Shown here piece after piece: positions 38,841 to 46,782 of a stretch of 63,550 bases of DNA; positions within the stretch are counted from its first letter, which is position 1, and every line of letters begins with the position of its first letter. Origin of the DNA: JAZKDW01 sp040387375. Lineage in GTDB: Bacteria; Pseudomonadota; Gammaproteobacteria; Burkholderiales; Burkholderiaceae_D. A program made the translations under genes and the position numbers. The stretch covers positions 1-63,550 of the forward strand of contig JAZKDW010000032.1 in the NCBI GenBank assembly GCA_040387375.1, written 5' to 3'. The notes under the pieces were generated by a model. It did not search any database and had not been told where the DNA came from. It was given only the letters and a program-made list of their open reading frames with translations.

Positions 38841-40858
38841 TATTTCACCTTCACCAATAAGTTGCCCTTCGAGTCGACCACGACATCCATGCCGGGTTCG
38901 ACGACTGTCGTGGTATCGCTCTGCTCGATGATCGCCGGACCATCAAAACGCATGCCCGGCGCCAGATCGCCGCGTGCATAAACCGGCGTGTCATGCCAGC
39001 CGTTGAAATGGACCGGGCGCCGCGATGTCGGCTTTGCCGTTCCGGTTGCGGTAGAACTGCTTTGCGGCAGCGGCACGCTGGTGCGCGTGCCGACAGCGAT
39101 GGTGCGCAGGTTGACGATCACGACCGGCATGCCGGACAGCGTGTTGCCGAAGGTGGCCTTATAAACGTCGCTGAATGCCTGCTCCAGGCGGGCGCTGTCC
39201 CAGTCGGCGTCGATCATCACCCGCAGCGAGTGGATCTGGCCGGCATACGCCATGTCGGCCGCATGCGTGATGGTGGTGACGTCGATCGGCACCTGGCTTT
39301 CGTCGAGCTGCTGTTGTCCCTGCAGGCGCTGCTGCGACACGATCTCGCCCAGTTCGCCCGGCGCCAGTTTGTCGAGACGCTTTTCTATCGTTTGCGAGAT
39401 GTCGTAACGCAGGTCGGCATAGGCGCAGCCGAGCGCGCACAGCACACCCGGATACAGCGGCACCAGCATGGTGCTGATGCCGACTTCGCGGATCAGCGCG
39501 CCGCCGTGCAAGGGACCGGCGCCGCCGAAAGCGACCATTGCAAAATCGCGCGGATCGAGGCCGCGTTCGATCGACATCAGCCGGATGCGTCCGGCCATGC
39601 GTTGATTGACCACCGCCAGGATGGCCTCGGCGGTCTGCTCGAGGCCGAGGCCGAGTTTGGTGCCCAGGCGCTGGACCGCGGCGCGCGCGCCGTCGACGTC
39701 GAGCGTGGCATCCGAGCCATTCATCAGGCTGCCGGGATTGATGCGGCCGAGCACGACGTTGGCGTCGGTCACGGTCGGTTCGGTGCCGCCGCGCCGGTAG
39801 GCAACCGGCCCCGGCACCGCACCGGCGCTGCGCGGTCCGACCAGCAGCATGCCGCCGCGGTCCTGGTAAGCGATGCTGCCGCCGCCGGCGCCGATGGTGT
39901 GGACGTCGATCATCGGCAGCCGCAGCGGAATGCGGAAATCAAGGTTGGTAATCTCGGCCACTTTCGGTTCGCCGTTGATCACCACGGCGACGTCGAAACT
40001 GGTGCCGCCCATGTCGGCGGTGATGATGTGCGAGAAGCCGGCTTCACCCGCCAGCCGCGCCGCCGCCATCACGCCGGCCGCAGGGCCGGAGCGCACGATG
40101 TAGGCGGAACGCTGGCCGAGCTGGCGCAGCGGCGCCACGCCGCCATTCGACTGCATGATGGCGACATCGCGGTCATATCCCCAGGTGCTGAGCTGGCGCG
40201 CCAGGTTTTTTGCATAACGCGCCACCAGCGGCTGCAGGTAACCCTGCACCACGGCCGTGCTGGTGCGTTCGAATTCGTAATACTCGCGCACCACCGAGGT
40301 AGCGGCGACCAGTTCCCACGCCGGATTGATCTCGGCCAGGATGTCGCGCGCCTGCAGTTCGTGCGCAGGGTTGGCGTAGGCGTGGAGGAAGGCGATGACC
40401 ACCGATTCGACATCGGTTTCTTTCAGCATGTTGCCGATGGCGCGCAAGCCTTCGACATCGAGCGGCACCAGTACTTTGCCTTCGAAGTCGAGGCGTTCCT
40501 TGACCTCGAAACGCAGGTCGCGCGGCACCAGCGGCTCATGCGTGCCTTCGAGGCCGTACATGTTGGGACGGTCGCGCCGGCCGAGTTCGAGTATGTCGCG
40601 GAAACCGGTGGTGGTGATCAGCGCGCATTTGGCGCCGCGCCGTTCGATGACGGCATTGGTCGCGATGGTGGTGCCATGCAGGATGGCGTCGAGTTCGTCC
40701 GGTGTCAGGCCGGCGGCCTGCAGGGCATTCAACAGCCCGATCGATGGATCCTGCGGCGTCGACGGCACTTTCAGAATCAGATGCGGTCTTTCGGAATTGC
40801 CTGAATAGTACAAATCGGTAAACGTGCCACCGACGTCGATGCCAACGATGCCTGCCAT
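38840..40858 (-). CDS. hyuA: Hydantoinase/oxoprolinase subunit A (HyuA family)
   Basis: ATP-binding subunit of the HyuAB enzyme, 672 residues. GIDVGGTFTDLYY at the N-terminus is the ASKHA phosphate loop; HGTTIATNAVIERRG near 60 and TADMGGTSFDVAV near 275 follow. GGAGGAGA precedes the ATG. The promoter and a GntR-type palindrome lie about 125-170 bp upstream, and the leader contains a relic of the gntR 3' end. A truncated copy of the first codons of a hyuA lies at 42942-43055. Confidence 0.9.
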   Translation of the reverse strand: MAGIVGIDVGGTFTDLYYSGNSERPHLILKVPSTPQDPSIGLLNALQAAGLTPDELDAILHGTTIATNAVIERRGAKCALITTTGFRDILELGRRDRPNMYGLEGTHEPLVPRDLRFEVKERLDFEGKVLVPLDVEGLRAIGNMLKETDVESVVIAFLHAYANPAHELQARDILAEINPAWELVAATSVVREYYEFERTSTAVVQGYLQPLVARYAKNLARQLSTWGYDRDVAIMQSNGGVAPLRQLGQRSAYIVRSGPAAGVMAAARLAGEAGFSHIITADMGGTSFDVAVVINGEPKVAEITNLDFRIPLRLPMIDVHTIGAGGGSIAYQDRGGMLLVGPRSAGAVPGPVAYRRGGTEPTVTDANVVLGRINPGSLMNGSDATLDVDGARAAVQRLGTKLGLGLEQTAEAILAVVNQRMAGRIRLMSIERGLDPRDFAMVAFGGAGPLHGGALIREVGISTMLVPLYPGVLCALGCAYADLRYDISQTIEKRLDKLAPGELGEIVSQQRLQGQQQLDESQVPIDVTTITHAADMAYAGQIHSLRVMIDADWDSARLEQAFSDVYKATFGNTLSGMPVVIVNLRTIAVGTRTSVPLPQSSSTATGTAKPTSRRPVHFNGWHDTPVYARGDLAPGMRFDGPAIIEQSDTTTVVEPGMDVVVDSKGNLLVKVK

Positions 40859-40891
40859 CTTGTCTCCTCCGGCTTGGTGCCGTCATGTTTG

Positions 40892-40962
40892 TTTTATGGG
40901 TGCTGCGCGTGCTGTTTGTTTTCGCTTGCAGTGCCTCCGGCGCCGGGGTGCAGATCGCTGAC
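40892..40962 (-). other. hyuA leader with relic of the gntR 3' end
   Basis: On the minus strand the leader carries CAGCGATCTGCAC, then CGGCGCCGGAGGCACTG, nearly matching the last codons of gntR (CAGCGATGTGAAGCAC, then CGGCGCCGAAGGCAGTG) at 43130-43175. A shared CGCAGCACCCATAAAACAA follows in both places. This leader therefore descends from a gntR-hyuA junction in which most of gntR was lost. Confidence 0.7.
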
Positions 40963-40981
40963 AAAGGAGTGACTGAGTGAA

Positions 40982-41029
40982 ATATAGACTTGAATTTCTG
41001 GCCTGTCAATTCATTTGGTCAGACCAAAG
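40982..41029 (-). promoter_or_regulatory. GntR-type operator and sigma-70 promoter of hyuA
   Basis: Reading the minus strand: a perfect 15-bp palindrome TTTGGTCTGACCAAA (41015-41029), four bases, TTGACA (41005-41010), a 17-bp spacer and TATATT (40982-40987). The palindrome fits the TGGTnnnACCA operators of FadR-subfamily regulators. It would centre near -47, so it could serve activation or repression. The same layout occurs before gntR and before the flavin monooxygenase gene. Confidence 0.85.
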
Positions 41030-41038
41030 AGATTTTAT

Positions 41039-41962
41039 TTAAAAAATTTTCTTGAGCCATTTGCATGCATCGTCGATGGCAGCGCCGGCTTCGTCGATGA
41101 CCCCCGCATATTTCAGGAAACCATGGTTCATTCCGGCATAACAATGGGTCACTGCCGCGACGCCTGCCTCGTTCAGGCGGTGTGCGTAAGCGTGTCCCTC
41201 ATCGCGCAGTACATCGTATTCGGCGGTCAGCACGCAGATGCTGGGCAGTCCGGCGGGTGATGCCGTGCGCAGCGGCGATGCGTGAGGATGACTGGCGTGC
41301 GACGGATCACCGAGGTACTGGTCCCAGAACCACTGCATGCCGGCATGCGTGAGTCCGAAACCGGCGCCGAAAGCAAGGTAGGAACCGGTCGGCGCCGAGG
41401 GATAATCGGTGACGGGATAAAACAGCAACTGCCCGCGCAAAGACGGACCGCCTTCGTCGCGACTCCTCAGCGCGGTCACCGCAGCGAGACAGCCTCCCGC
41501 ACTGTCGCCCGCAAGCGCCATGCGCGCAGGATCGCCATCGAACTCCTGCGCGTACGCGGCAACCCAGCGCGTTGCGGCCAGGCAGTCGTCCGGCCCGGCC
41601 GGAAATTTGTTCTCAGGCGCGAGCCGATAATCCACTGATACCACCACGCAGGACGCGCCGCTGCACAAGCGCCTGCAGATATCGTCATGTGTATCGAGGT
41701 CGAGCAGCACAAAACCGCTGCCGTGAAAAAAAACCAGAATGGGATGGGGACCCGTTCCTGGCGGTGTATAGACACGCACAGGTATTGCGCCCGCCGGGCC
41801 TGGGATCGCAAAGTCGCGCACCGCATCGACCGGCACCGGCGTCTGCTTCGGCGGATATCCTTTCTTCGCTTGCGCGCGCGCCTGCCCGACCGGCAAGGTA
41901 TGGTAGGGCGGCACACCCTCAGCGGACGCGAGCGCCGCCTGGATCACGGGATGGAGTGGCAT
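41039..41962 (-). CDS. Alpha/beta-hydrolase (hormone-sensitive-lipase-like esterase)
   Basis: Esterase of 307 residues. FFHGSGFVLLD is the oxyanion-hole motif (HGSG instead of HGGG), the nucleophile Ser lies in GDSAGG, Asp is in AEYDVLRDEG, and His in GMNHGFL. It starts 5 bp after the tctC stop, so the two are co-transcribed from the gntR promoter. Family members hydrolyse short acyl esters or lactones, which could be products of the Baeyer-Villiger-like or flavin monooxygenase chemistry encoded nearby. Confidence 0.88.
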   Translation of the reverse strand: MPLHPVIQAALASAEGVPPYHTLPVGQARAQAKKGYPPKQTPVPVDAVRDFAIPGPAGAIPVRVYTPPGTGPHPILVFFHGSGFVLLDLDTHDDICRRLCSGASCVVVSVDYRLAPENKFPAGPDDCLAATRWVAAYAQEFDGDPARMALAGDSAGGCLAAVTALRSRDEGGPSLRGQLLFYPVTDYPSAPTGSYLAFGAGFGLTHAGMQWFWDQYLGDPSHASHPHASPLRTASPAGLPSICVLTAEYDVLRDEGHAYAHRLNEAGVAAVTHCYAGMNHGFLKYAGVIDEAGAAIDDACKWLKKIF

Positions 41963-41967
41963 GCTGC

Positions 41968-42945
41968 CTACTGCGGTTTGACGCCGATGTCGTTGAGAAT
42001 CTTTGGCAGCCGCGCCACTTCACCAGCCACAAAGGTGCGGAATTCAGCCGGGCCCATCCATTTAGCCTCGGCGCCAAGTTGCTGGAATCGTTGTCCGACC
42101 TCGGGCAACTGGACGGCTTTTTGCAATTCCGCCGCCAGTTGCGCCACCACTGGCGCCGGTGTGCCGGCCGGGGCAAACAGGCCGACCCAGCCGATGAAAT
42201 TAAAGCCGGGCAAGACCGTTTCCGACACCGTCGGCAGCTCCGGCGCCTGCGGACTGCGTTCGCCCATCGTGACGACCGCCAGCGCGCGCAGTGATCCTGA
42301 CTTTACATGCGTCAGGCTCGATGAGATGTCCGGGAACATGACCGATACCCGGCCGGCAATGACGTCCAGGATGCCGGCGGGATTGCCGGTATAAGGCACA
42401 CGCAGCATCTCGATGCCGGCACCGCGGCTGAACATCTCGCCCATGATCAGGCTGGAGGTATTGCCGGCCGCGAAGCTCAATGTTTTCGGATTGGCCTTGC
42501 CGTAGGCGACCAGTTCCGCCATCGTGCGCACCGGCAGCGCCGGATTGACGACCACAAAGCTGGAGAAGATGCCGACCAGGCCGACCGGCACGAAGTCGCG
42601 CACCGGATCGTATGCCATCCTGGCGATCAGGCCGGGGTTGGCGCCATGCGTCGAATTGGTCCCCATCAGCAGCGTATAACCATCGGGAGCAGCCTGAGCC
42701 ACCGCGGTCGCCGCAATTGCACCGCTGGCGCCGGGACGGTTGTCGGTGACGATGCTCTGCTTCAGCGCTGTGCCCAGATGCTGGGCAAGGATGCGGGTGG
42801 CGGTATCAGTGCCGCTGCCCGGACCGAAGGGGACGACGATTCGGATCGGCTTGGCAGGGAAAACATCCGCTGCCATCGCCGGCAGCATCAATGCCGCCCC
42901 GGCGGTCAAGGCCAGACTGGCGGCGAAGCGCCGGATCGGGCTCAT
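41968..42945 (-). CDS. TctC/Bug-family tripartite tricarboxylate transporter receptor
   Basis: Periplasmic receptor, 325 residues. Signal peptide ends near AMA|AD, then FPAKPIRIVVPFGPGSGTD. Its ATG overlaps the TGA of the short hyuA-derived reading frame (ATGA), so translation may be coupled to that relic. It belongs to the gntR-tctC-esterase transcription unit. No TctA/TctB genes nearby. Confidence 0.87.
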   Translation of the reverse strand: MSPIRRFAASLALTAGAALMLPAMAADVFPAKPIRIVVPFGPGSGTDTATRILAQHLGTALKQSIVTDNRPGASGAIAATAVAQAAPDGYTLLMGTNSTHGANPGLIARMAYDPVRDFVPVGLVGIFSSFVVVNPALPVRTMAELVAYGKANPKTLSFAAGNTSSLIMGEMFSRGAGIEMLRVPYTGNPAGILDVIAGRVSVMFPDISSSLTHVKSGSLRALAVVTMGERSPQAPELPTVSETVLPGFNFIGWVGLFAPAGTPAPVVAQLAAELQKAVQLPEVGQRFQQLGAEAKWMGPAEFRTFVAGEVARLPKILNDIGVKPQ

Positions 42946-43055
42946 GGCCGCGCACCATTGACAGATTCCGCAGTGCCGTGTGCCCGCTTAAAACTTCCCG
43001 GAAAATAGGGATCGGCAAGAACATGACCGACGTCGATACCAGCGATGATTGCCAT
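42942..43055 (-). pseudogene. Truncated hyuA 5' remnant
   Basis: A 37-codon frame starting MAIIAGIDVG, preceded by CAGGAGACAAA. It aligns with the first 26 residues of intact HyuA (MAGIVGIDVGGTFTD...) at 13 positions, after which homology is lost. The upstream bases, including CGCAGCACCCATAAAACAA, also match the hyuA leader. It ends in TGA overlapping the tctC ATG. Interpreted as what is left of a second hyuA after duplication and deletion; it may survive as a translated leader for tctC. Confidence 0.72.
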
Positions 43056-43128
43056 TTTGTCTCCTGTGCGGCTTTTTGCCGGCTGCTTGTTTTATGGGTG
43101 CTGCGTGTTCCGGGTCTTACCGCTTGAA

Positions 43129-43860
43129 TTACTGCTTCACTGCCTTCGGCGCCGGACTGTGCTTCACATCGCTGGCATAGGCCGTCACATGGCGTCCCAT
43201 GCGACGCGCCGCGGCCTCGGCATCACCCGCCCTGATGGCATCCATCACGCGGCGATGCGCGCGGATCACGGCATTGCGCCCATCGGTTGAATTGAAACCT
43301 TCGAGGTCGGTGGCCGCATAGACAGACTGTGAAATCGCGGCAATGAATGCAATCAGCAATTCGTTATGGCCGGCGCGCACGACTTGCACATGCCAGTCCA
43401 GATTGGCCTGCAGGAAGGCTGGAATATCGTCGGCACTGGAGGCCTGCTCCAGTTTGGCATGGCTTTTTTCGAGTTCTTCCAGGTCTTCATCGGTACGGTG
43501 CAATGCCGCCAGCCGGGCTGACGGCGGTTCGATCGCCTCGCGGGTCTCCAGCACCGCTTCGACGCGTATGCGCTGGCCGCGGATGAAGATACCCACCGAA
43601 CGTTCAATCGTGGCGCTGCTCGGCCGCACGACTTCGGAACCGCCATTGCGCCCGGTGCGGGTGGCGATCAGGCCTTCACTCTCAAGAATCCGCAGCGCCT
43701 CGCGCACCGATGCGCGCGACAGGCCGGCTTGGGTGGCAAGGTCGCGTTCATTGGGAAGTGCCGTGCCCACGCGTAAACCGCCCTGGAGAATCTGCTCGCG
43801 CAGGTTTCCGGCGAGGACGTCGGCAGCTTTGGGGACAAATACAGGTGTGAGATCTAACAT
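43129..43860 (-). CDS. GntR-family transcriptional regulator (FadR/FCD subfamily)
   Basis: Regulator of 243 residues. The N-terminal winged helix-turn-helix includes LPNERDLATQAGLSRASVREALRILESEG in pieces typical of GntR proteins. The all-helical FCD ligand domain keeps metal-ligand candidates in NLDWHVQVV and the C-terminal GRHV. ATG 43860 is preferred over the TTG four codons upstream. Its own promoter carries a perfect TTTGGTCAGACCAAA palindrome, so autoregulation is likely, together with the hyuA and monooxygenase promoters. The ligand is probably a pathway acid. Confidence 0.9.
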   Translation of the reverse strand: MLDLTPVFVPKAADVLAGNLREQILQGGLRVGTALPNERDLATQAGLSRASVREALRILESEGLIATRTGRNGGSEVVRPSSATIERSVGIFIRGQRIRVEAVLETREAIEPPSARLAALHRTDEDLEELEKSHAKLEQASSADDIPAFLQANLDWHVQVVRAGHNELLIAFIAAISQSVYAATDLEGFNSTDGRNAVIRAHRRVMDAIRAGDAEAAARRMGRHVTAYASDVKHSPAPKAVKQ

Positions 43861-43882
43861 TTTTCCGTCCAACTTTTATTTG

Positions 43883-43930
43883 AATATATCTTTGAAATTT
43901 TGGCCTGTCAATTAGTTTGGTCTGACCAAA
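43883..43930 (-). promoter_or_regulatory. GntR-type operator and sigma-70 promoter of gntR
   Basis: Minus strand: palindrome TTTGGTCAGACCAAA (43916-43930), four bases, TTGACA (43906-43911), 17-bp spacer, TATATT (43883-43888). The bases after TTGACA (GGCCAAAATTTCAA) match the hyuA promoter closely, showing common descent. Predicted autoregulatory promoter of gntR-tctC-esterase. Confidence 0.87.
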
Positions 43931-43962
43931 GACAACTTTTTTCAGCACGACGGAGAACCGGG

Positions 43963-45471
43963 TCAATCGCCGCGCGGCGCGCCCGCTCCGGTCAAATCGA
44001 ACTCGAATCTTTTTTCCATCAGGTCGGCATCATCGAAATGGCGGCGCCCTACGAACGCGGTCGGCTGCCGTCCCCATTGCCGCATCGCGCCCGGATTATC
44101 GATGCCCATCGGCCAAAAGACAAATCGTTCACCACGTTCGGTGCCCGCAATGATGCCGTCGGCGCCGAAAACGCTGCGCCCCTGCCCGTCCGGCAAAGTC
44201 AACGATCGCAAGCTGTTGTCGTCCACCAGGCGGTAGCGTGTGCCTGTCTCGCCCCTGCTGACACGCACATCGACGACATAATGCGTGCCGCTTTCGATGC
44301 GCAGGGCGATGCGCTGCGCCGGCCTGAGCAGCGGCAGGGATGCTGGCGTGAATGCCCACTCGGTGAGCAGCGCCGGCGCCGGCCGAGCGCGGGCCAGCGC
44401 GGTGGCAAAAAACATGTGGTAACAGCCGCAGGGATGGATCGTGTCAACCACCAGCGGCGTACCGTCGGGCGCGAGCGTCACCCGCAGCACAACACCGTCG
44501 AGCGCACCGCCGAGCAGGTCCAGGGCGCCCGTGCGGGGACGCTCGGAAAACCAGATGGTGTAGACCAGTTGAATCAGGGTCTGGCCGCGGTAGCGCGTGA
44601 AGGCCAGCCGCTGGTAGGCCTGCGGACGTGTGATATCGACCATCGGTACCGGGGCCTGGCCCCAGTAGAGGGAACCGATACGGTCGGAGGCGGCAGCGGT
44701 TTCGACCTCGAACACAGGCGCATGGGCGCGCAGCAGCATGGCGGTTTCTTCAACGCCGGGCATAGGCACACCGAGCGCATCCTTCGGCATTTTTTCCAGC
44801 ATCGCCGCCATGGCGCGCGCCTCTGCCGGCGGTGTGTCCGGTGTGTAGGTGACGGTCGTGCCGGCTTGCAGGCGGCGGGAATCGGCGGCGCTGAAATCGC
44901 GTTCAGTCTTTGTTTGCCACGCTTCCACACCCCTGAAAAAAGGAATCCGCGTCAGCCAGTACAGCCCGGCGATGCGTTTCCATTCAGAATAATCATCAGG
45001 CACGGCGGCATTCGCGGCCAACCGGTGGCGTGCTTGCGGCGCAGCGTGAATTTCCCTCGACAGGACCTCGGCACAGGCCTGGGTGCGATCCGTCGCTGCC
45101 TGCCTGTCCGGCAAAACCGACGCAGGAAGATTATGGAATTCAAACGCCCGCGCCTCCGCATCGAGCGTCCGCAGCCGCGTTACCCAGCTTGCGAATGCGG
45201 GCGGATTGTCAGCGACCCCGGTACGGAACGACGCCAGGAAACGATCGCTGCGCAGATGAGGAAATTCCGGCACCCTGAATGCGCCTGCATCACGAACGCC
45301 GGCGCGGTCGATGCTGTCGTCGAGTTGCCGGAACCAGTCGAGACATGCGGATGCGGCGGACGTTTGCGCCATCGGCGGGGGTGGCGCGTGCAGCGGGCCG
45401 GTGGCGCAGCCGCTCAACAGGCCAAGGACAAGCACACTCCACGCCGCTGTCCGGTACCCCCCAACCGTCAT
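43963..45471 (-). CDS. Large uncharacterised lipoprotein
   Basis: Not recognised. About 502 residues from the ATG at 45471; an in-frame ATG at 45504 is possible but lacks a ribosome site. The N-terminus has a hydrophobic segment and a lipobox, GLLSGCATG, so it is probably a lipoprotein, then a proline-rich linker (APPPP). The remainder is soluble, with no obvious repeats; TIHPCGCYHMFF in the middle could bind a metal. It lies between the chorismatase and gntR. Whether it belongs to either unit is unclear. Confidence 0.72.
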   Translation of the reverse strand: MTVGGYRTAAWSVLVLGLLSGCATGPLHAPPPPMAQTSAASACLDWFRQLDDSIDRAGVRDAGAFRVPEFPHLRSDRFLASFRTGVADNPPAFASWVTRLRTLDAEARAFEFHNLPASVLPDRQAATDRTQACAEVLSREIHAAPQARHRLAANAAVPDDYSEWKRIAGLYWLTRIPFFRGVEAWQTKTERDFSAADSRRLQAGTTVTYTPDTPPAEARAMAAMLEKMPKDALGVPMPGVEETAMLLRAHAPVFEVETAAASDRIGSLYWGQAPVPMVDITRPQAYQRLAFTRYRGQTLIQLVYTIWFSERPRTGALDLLGGALDGVVLRVTLAPDGTPLVVDTIHPCGCYHMFFATALARARPAPALLTEWAFTPASLPLLRPAQRIALRIESGTHYVVDVRVSRGETGTRYRLVDDNSLRSLTLPDGQGRSVFGADGIIAGTERGERFVFWPMGIDNPGAMRQWGRQPTAFVGRRHFDDADLMEKRFEFDLTGAGAPRGD

Positions 45472-45552
45472 CTGCGCTCTTGTAACCGTAGAACCTCCTG
45501 GCATTCATTGTCACAAATAATGCCATGATACGCGCCGGGATGGTCCTGCATG

Positions 45553-46620
45553 TCAGCCCGGCAGCAGCGGATATCCGGCGGTCGCTTCGATTTCCATCGC
45601 CAGGTCGGCGCGGCAGATATCGGCAAGAAGAAACATCAGGCGCGCCGACGGACCAAGGATGTGGCGCAACTCGCGATGAATTGCGGCGGCGTCTGCCTCA
45701 TCGCGCACATAAACCTTGTAACACAAGCCGGCGAGCGTGAACCCGGCCTGGGGCGCAACCCGGCTGGCTTCAGCGACCATCGCCACGATATTGGCCATCG
45801 TCTCGCGCGTCTGCGCGACCACATCGCCTGCATGCACTGTTTCATGGCCGACGATGCTGGCGGTTCCGGACAGGAACAACACATCGGAGCCGCCCAGGCG
45901 CGCGACAGATGCGCGCGAAAACGTCGGGCTGCGCGGACCATATACCGCGGGATAGGCAAACGCGCTGACCTGCCGCGGGTTTTCAACTGCCACCGGCATC
46001 GCACCACGCCCGGCCAGGAAATAAATCGTCAGCGGCCCGGCGCGGAATCCGACCGCGGATGCCGCGGGCACACTGCCGGTGACATTGCGGCGGCTGGCCC
46101 GGAATCCGTCATGCCGGCCGGCGTTGAACTGCCGGTAGCGTTCGATCCCATGGCTCACGCCATTGATATCGGCCATGTAATTCCAGATCCGCAGGATATG
46201 CGGGAATTGCAATTCGTCGAGCAGTTCGAACAACGACCGGTAAGCCGACTCGCCGGCCTGCTGCAAAGGCGTCTTGCCGGCATCGCAGCCGGCTTCCTGC
46301 AACTGGATGACGCCGAAAAGAATGTCATCGTTATGGCCGAAGCGCACGCCGGTGCGATGTCCGTAAGAGAACGTACCGCCTGCCCCCCAGACCTCGCAGG
46401 TTGAAGCCTGGTTGCCGGACAGATCAAGGGACGGCATCGGCACGTGCGCCAATGGCGCACCGGAGGGGCCGGCGATAGTTTGATCCAGTGCCGGGCTAAA
46501 ACATACGGCGCCGAGGATATTTTGTTGCGATTTCCGGAAGGTTTCCTGTAAATGCAGAAGAGGCAGGTAAGCACATTGCAGTGCGGCGACTGGTTGTTCG
46601 ATCAATTTATCATCCTGCAT
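45553..46620 (-). CDS. Chorismatase (FkbO/Hyg5/XanB2-like)
   Basis: Resembles the FkbO/Hyg5/XanB2 family, which hydrolyses chorismate to 3- or 4-hydroxybenzoate or a dihydroxycyclohexadiene acid. It has 355 residues. Supporting motifs are IWNYMADINGV, ERYRQFNAGRHDGF, and the YjgF-like block LFLSGTASIVGHETVH. No other aromatic biosynthesis genes are nearby, so the product may feed secretion, pigment or quinone formation elsewhere. The ribosome site is weak. It ends 82 bp before the lipoprotein start on the same strand. Confidence 0.8.
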   Translation of the reverse strand: MQDDKLIEQPVAALQCAYLPLLHLQETFRKSQQNILGAVCFSPALDQTIAGPSGAPLAHVPMPSLDLSGNQASTCEVWGAGGTFSYGHRTGVRFGHNDDILFGVIQLQEAGCDAGKTPLQQAGESAYRSLFELLDELQFPHILRIWNYMADINGVSHGIERYRQFNAGRHDGFRASRRNVTGSVPAASAVGFRAGPLTIYFLAGRGAMPVAVENPRQVSAFAYPAVYGPRSPTFSRASVARLGGSDVLFLSGTASIVGHETVHAGDVVAQTRETMANIVAMVAEASRVAPQAGFTLAGLCYKVYVRDEADAAAIHRELRHILGPSARLMFLLADICRADLAMEIEATAGYPLLPG

Positions 46621-46782
46621 TTTCCATATTTTTCGTCCGCCAATATCGGCGCCGGGGAGTCGGTCAGGCGCCAGATACTGCGGGTACCTATTTGACGGTG
46701 CGAAAGGGCGGAAACTTTACCATTTTTTATCGATTCCGCAGAGGACCCTGACGATAATTGCCAACATCTTTGCGCACAGCCA

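Noticed and set aside
38993..40804. 603-codon open frame on the plus strand opposite hyuA
   Set aside because: Antisense shadow of hyuA in high-GC DNA; composition is rich in Arg/His/Gln/Ala with no family motif, while hyuA has clear motifs and a ribosome site.
43900..45528. 542-codon plus-strand frame opposite the lipoprotein gene
   Set aside because: Shadow frame; no ribosome site, runs through the GntR operator, and the opposite strand has a lipobox signal peptide.
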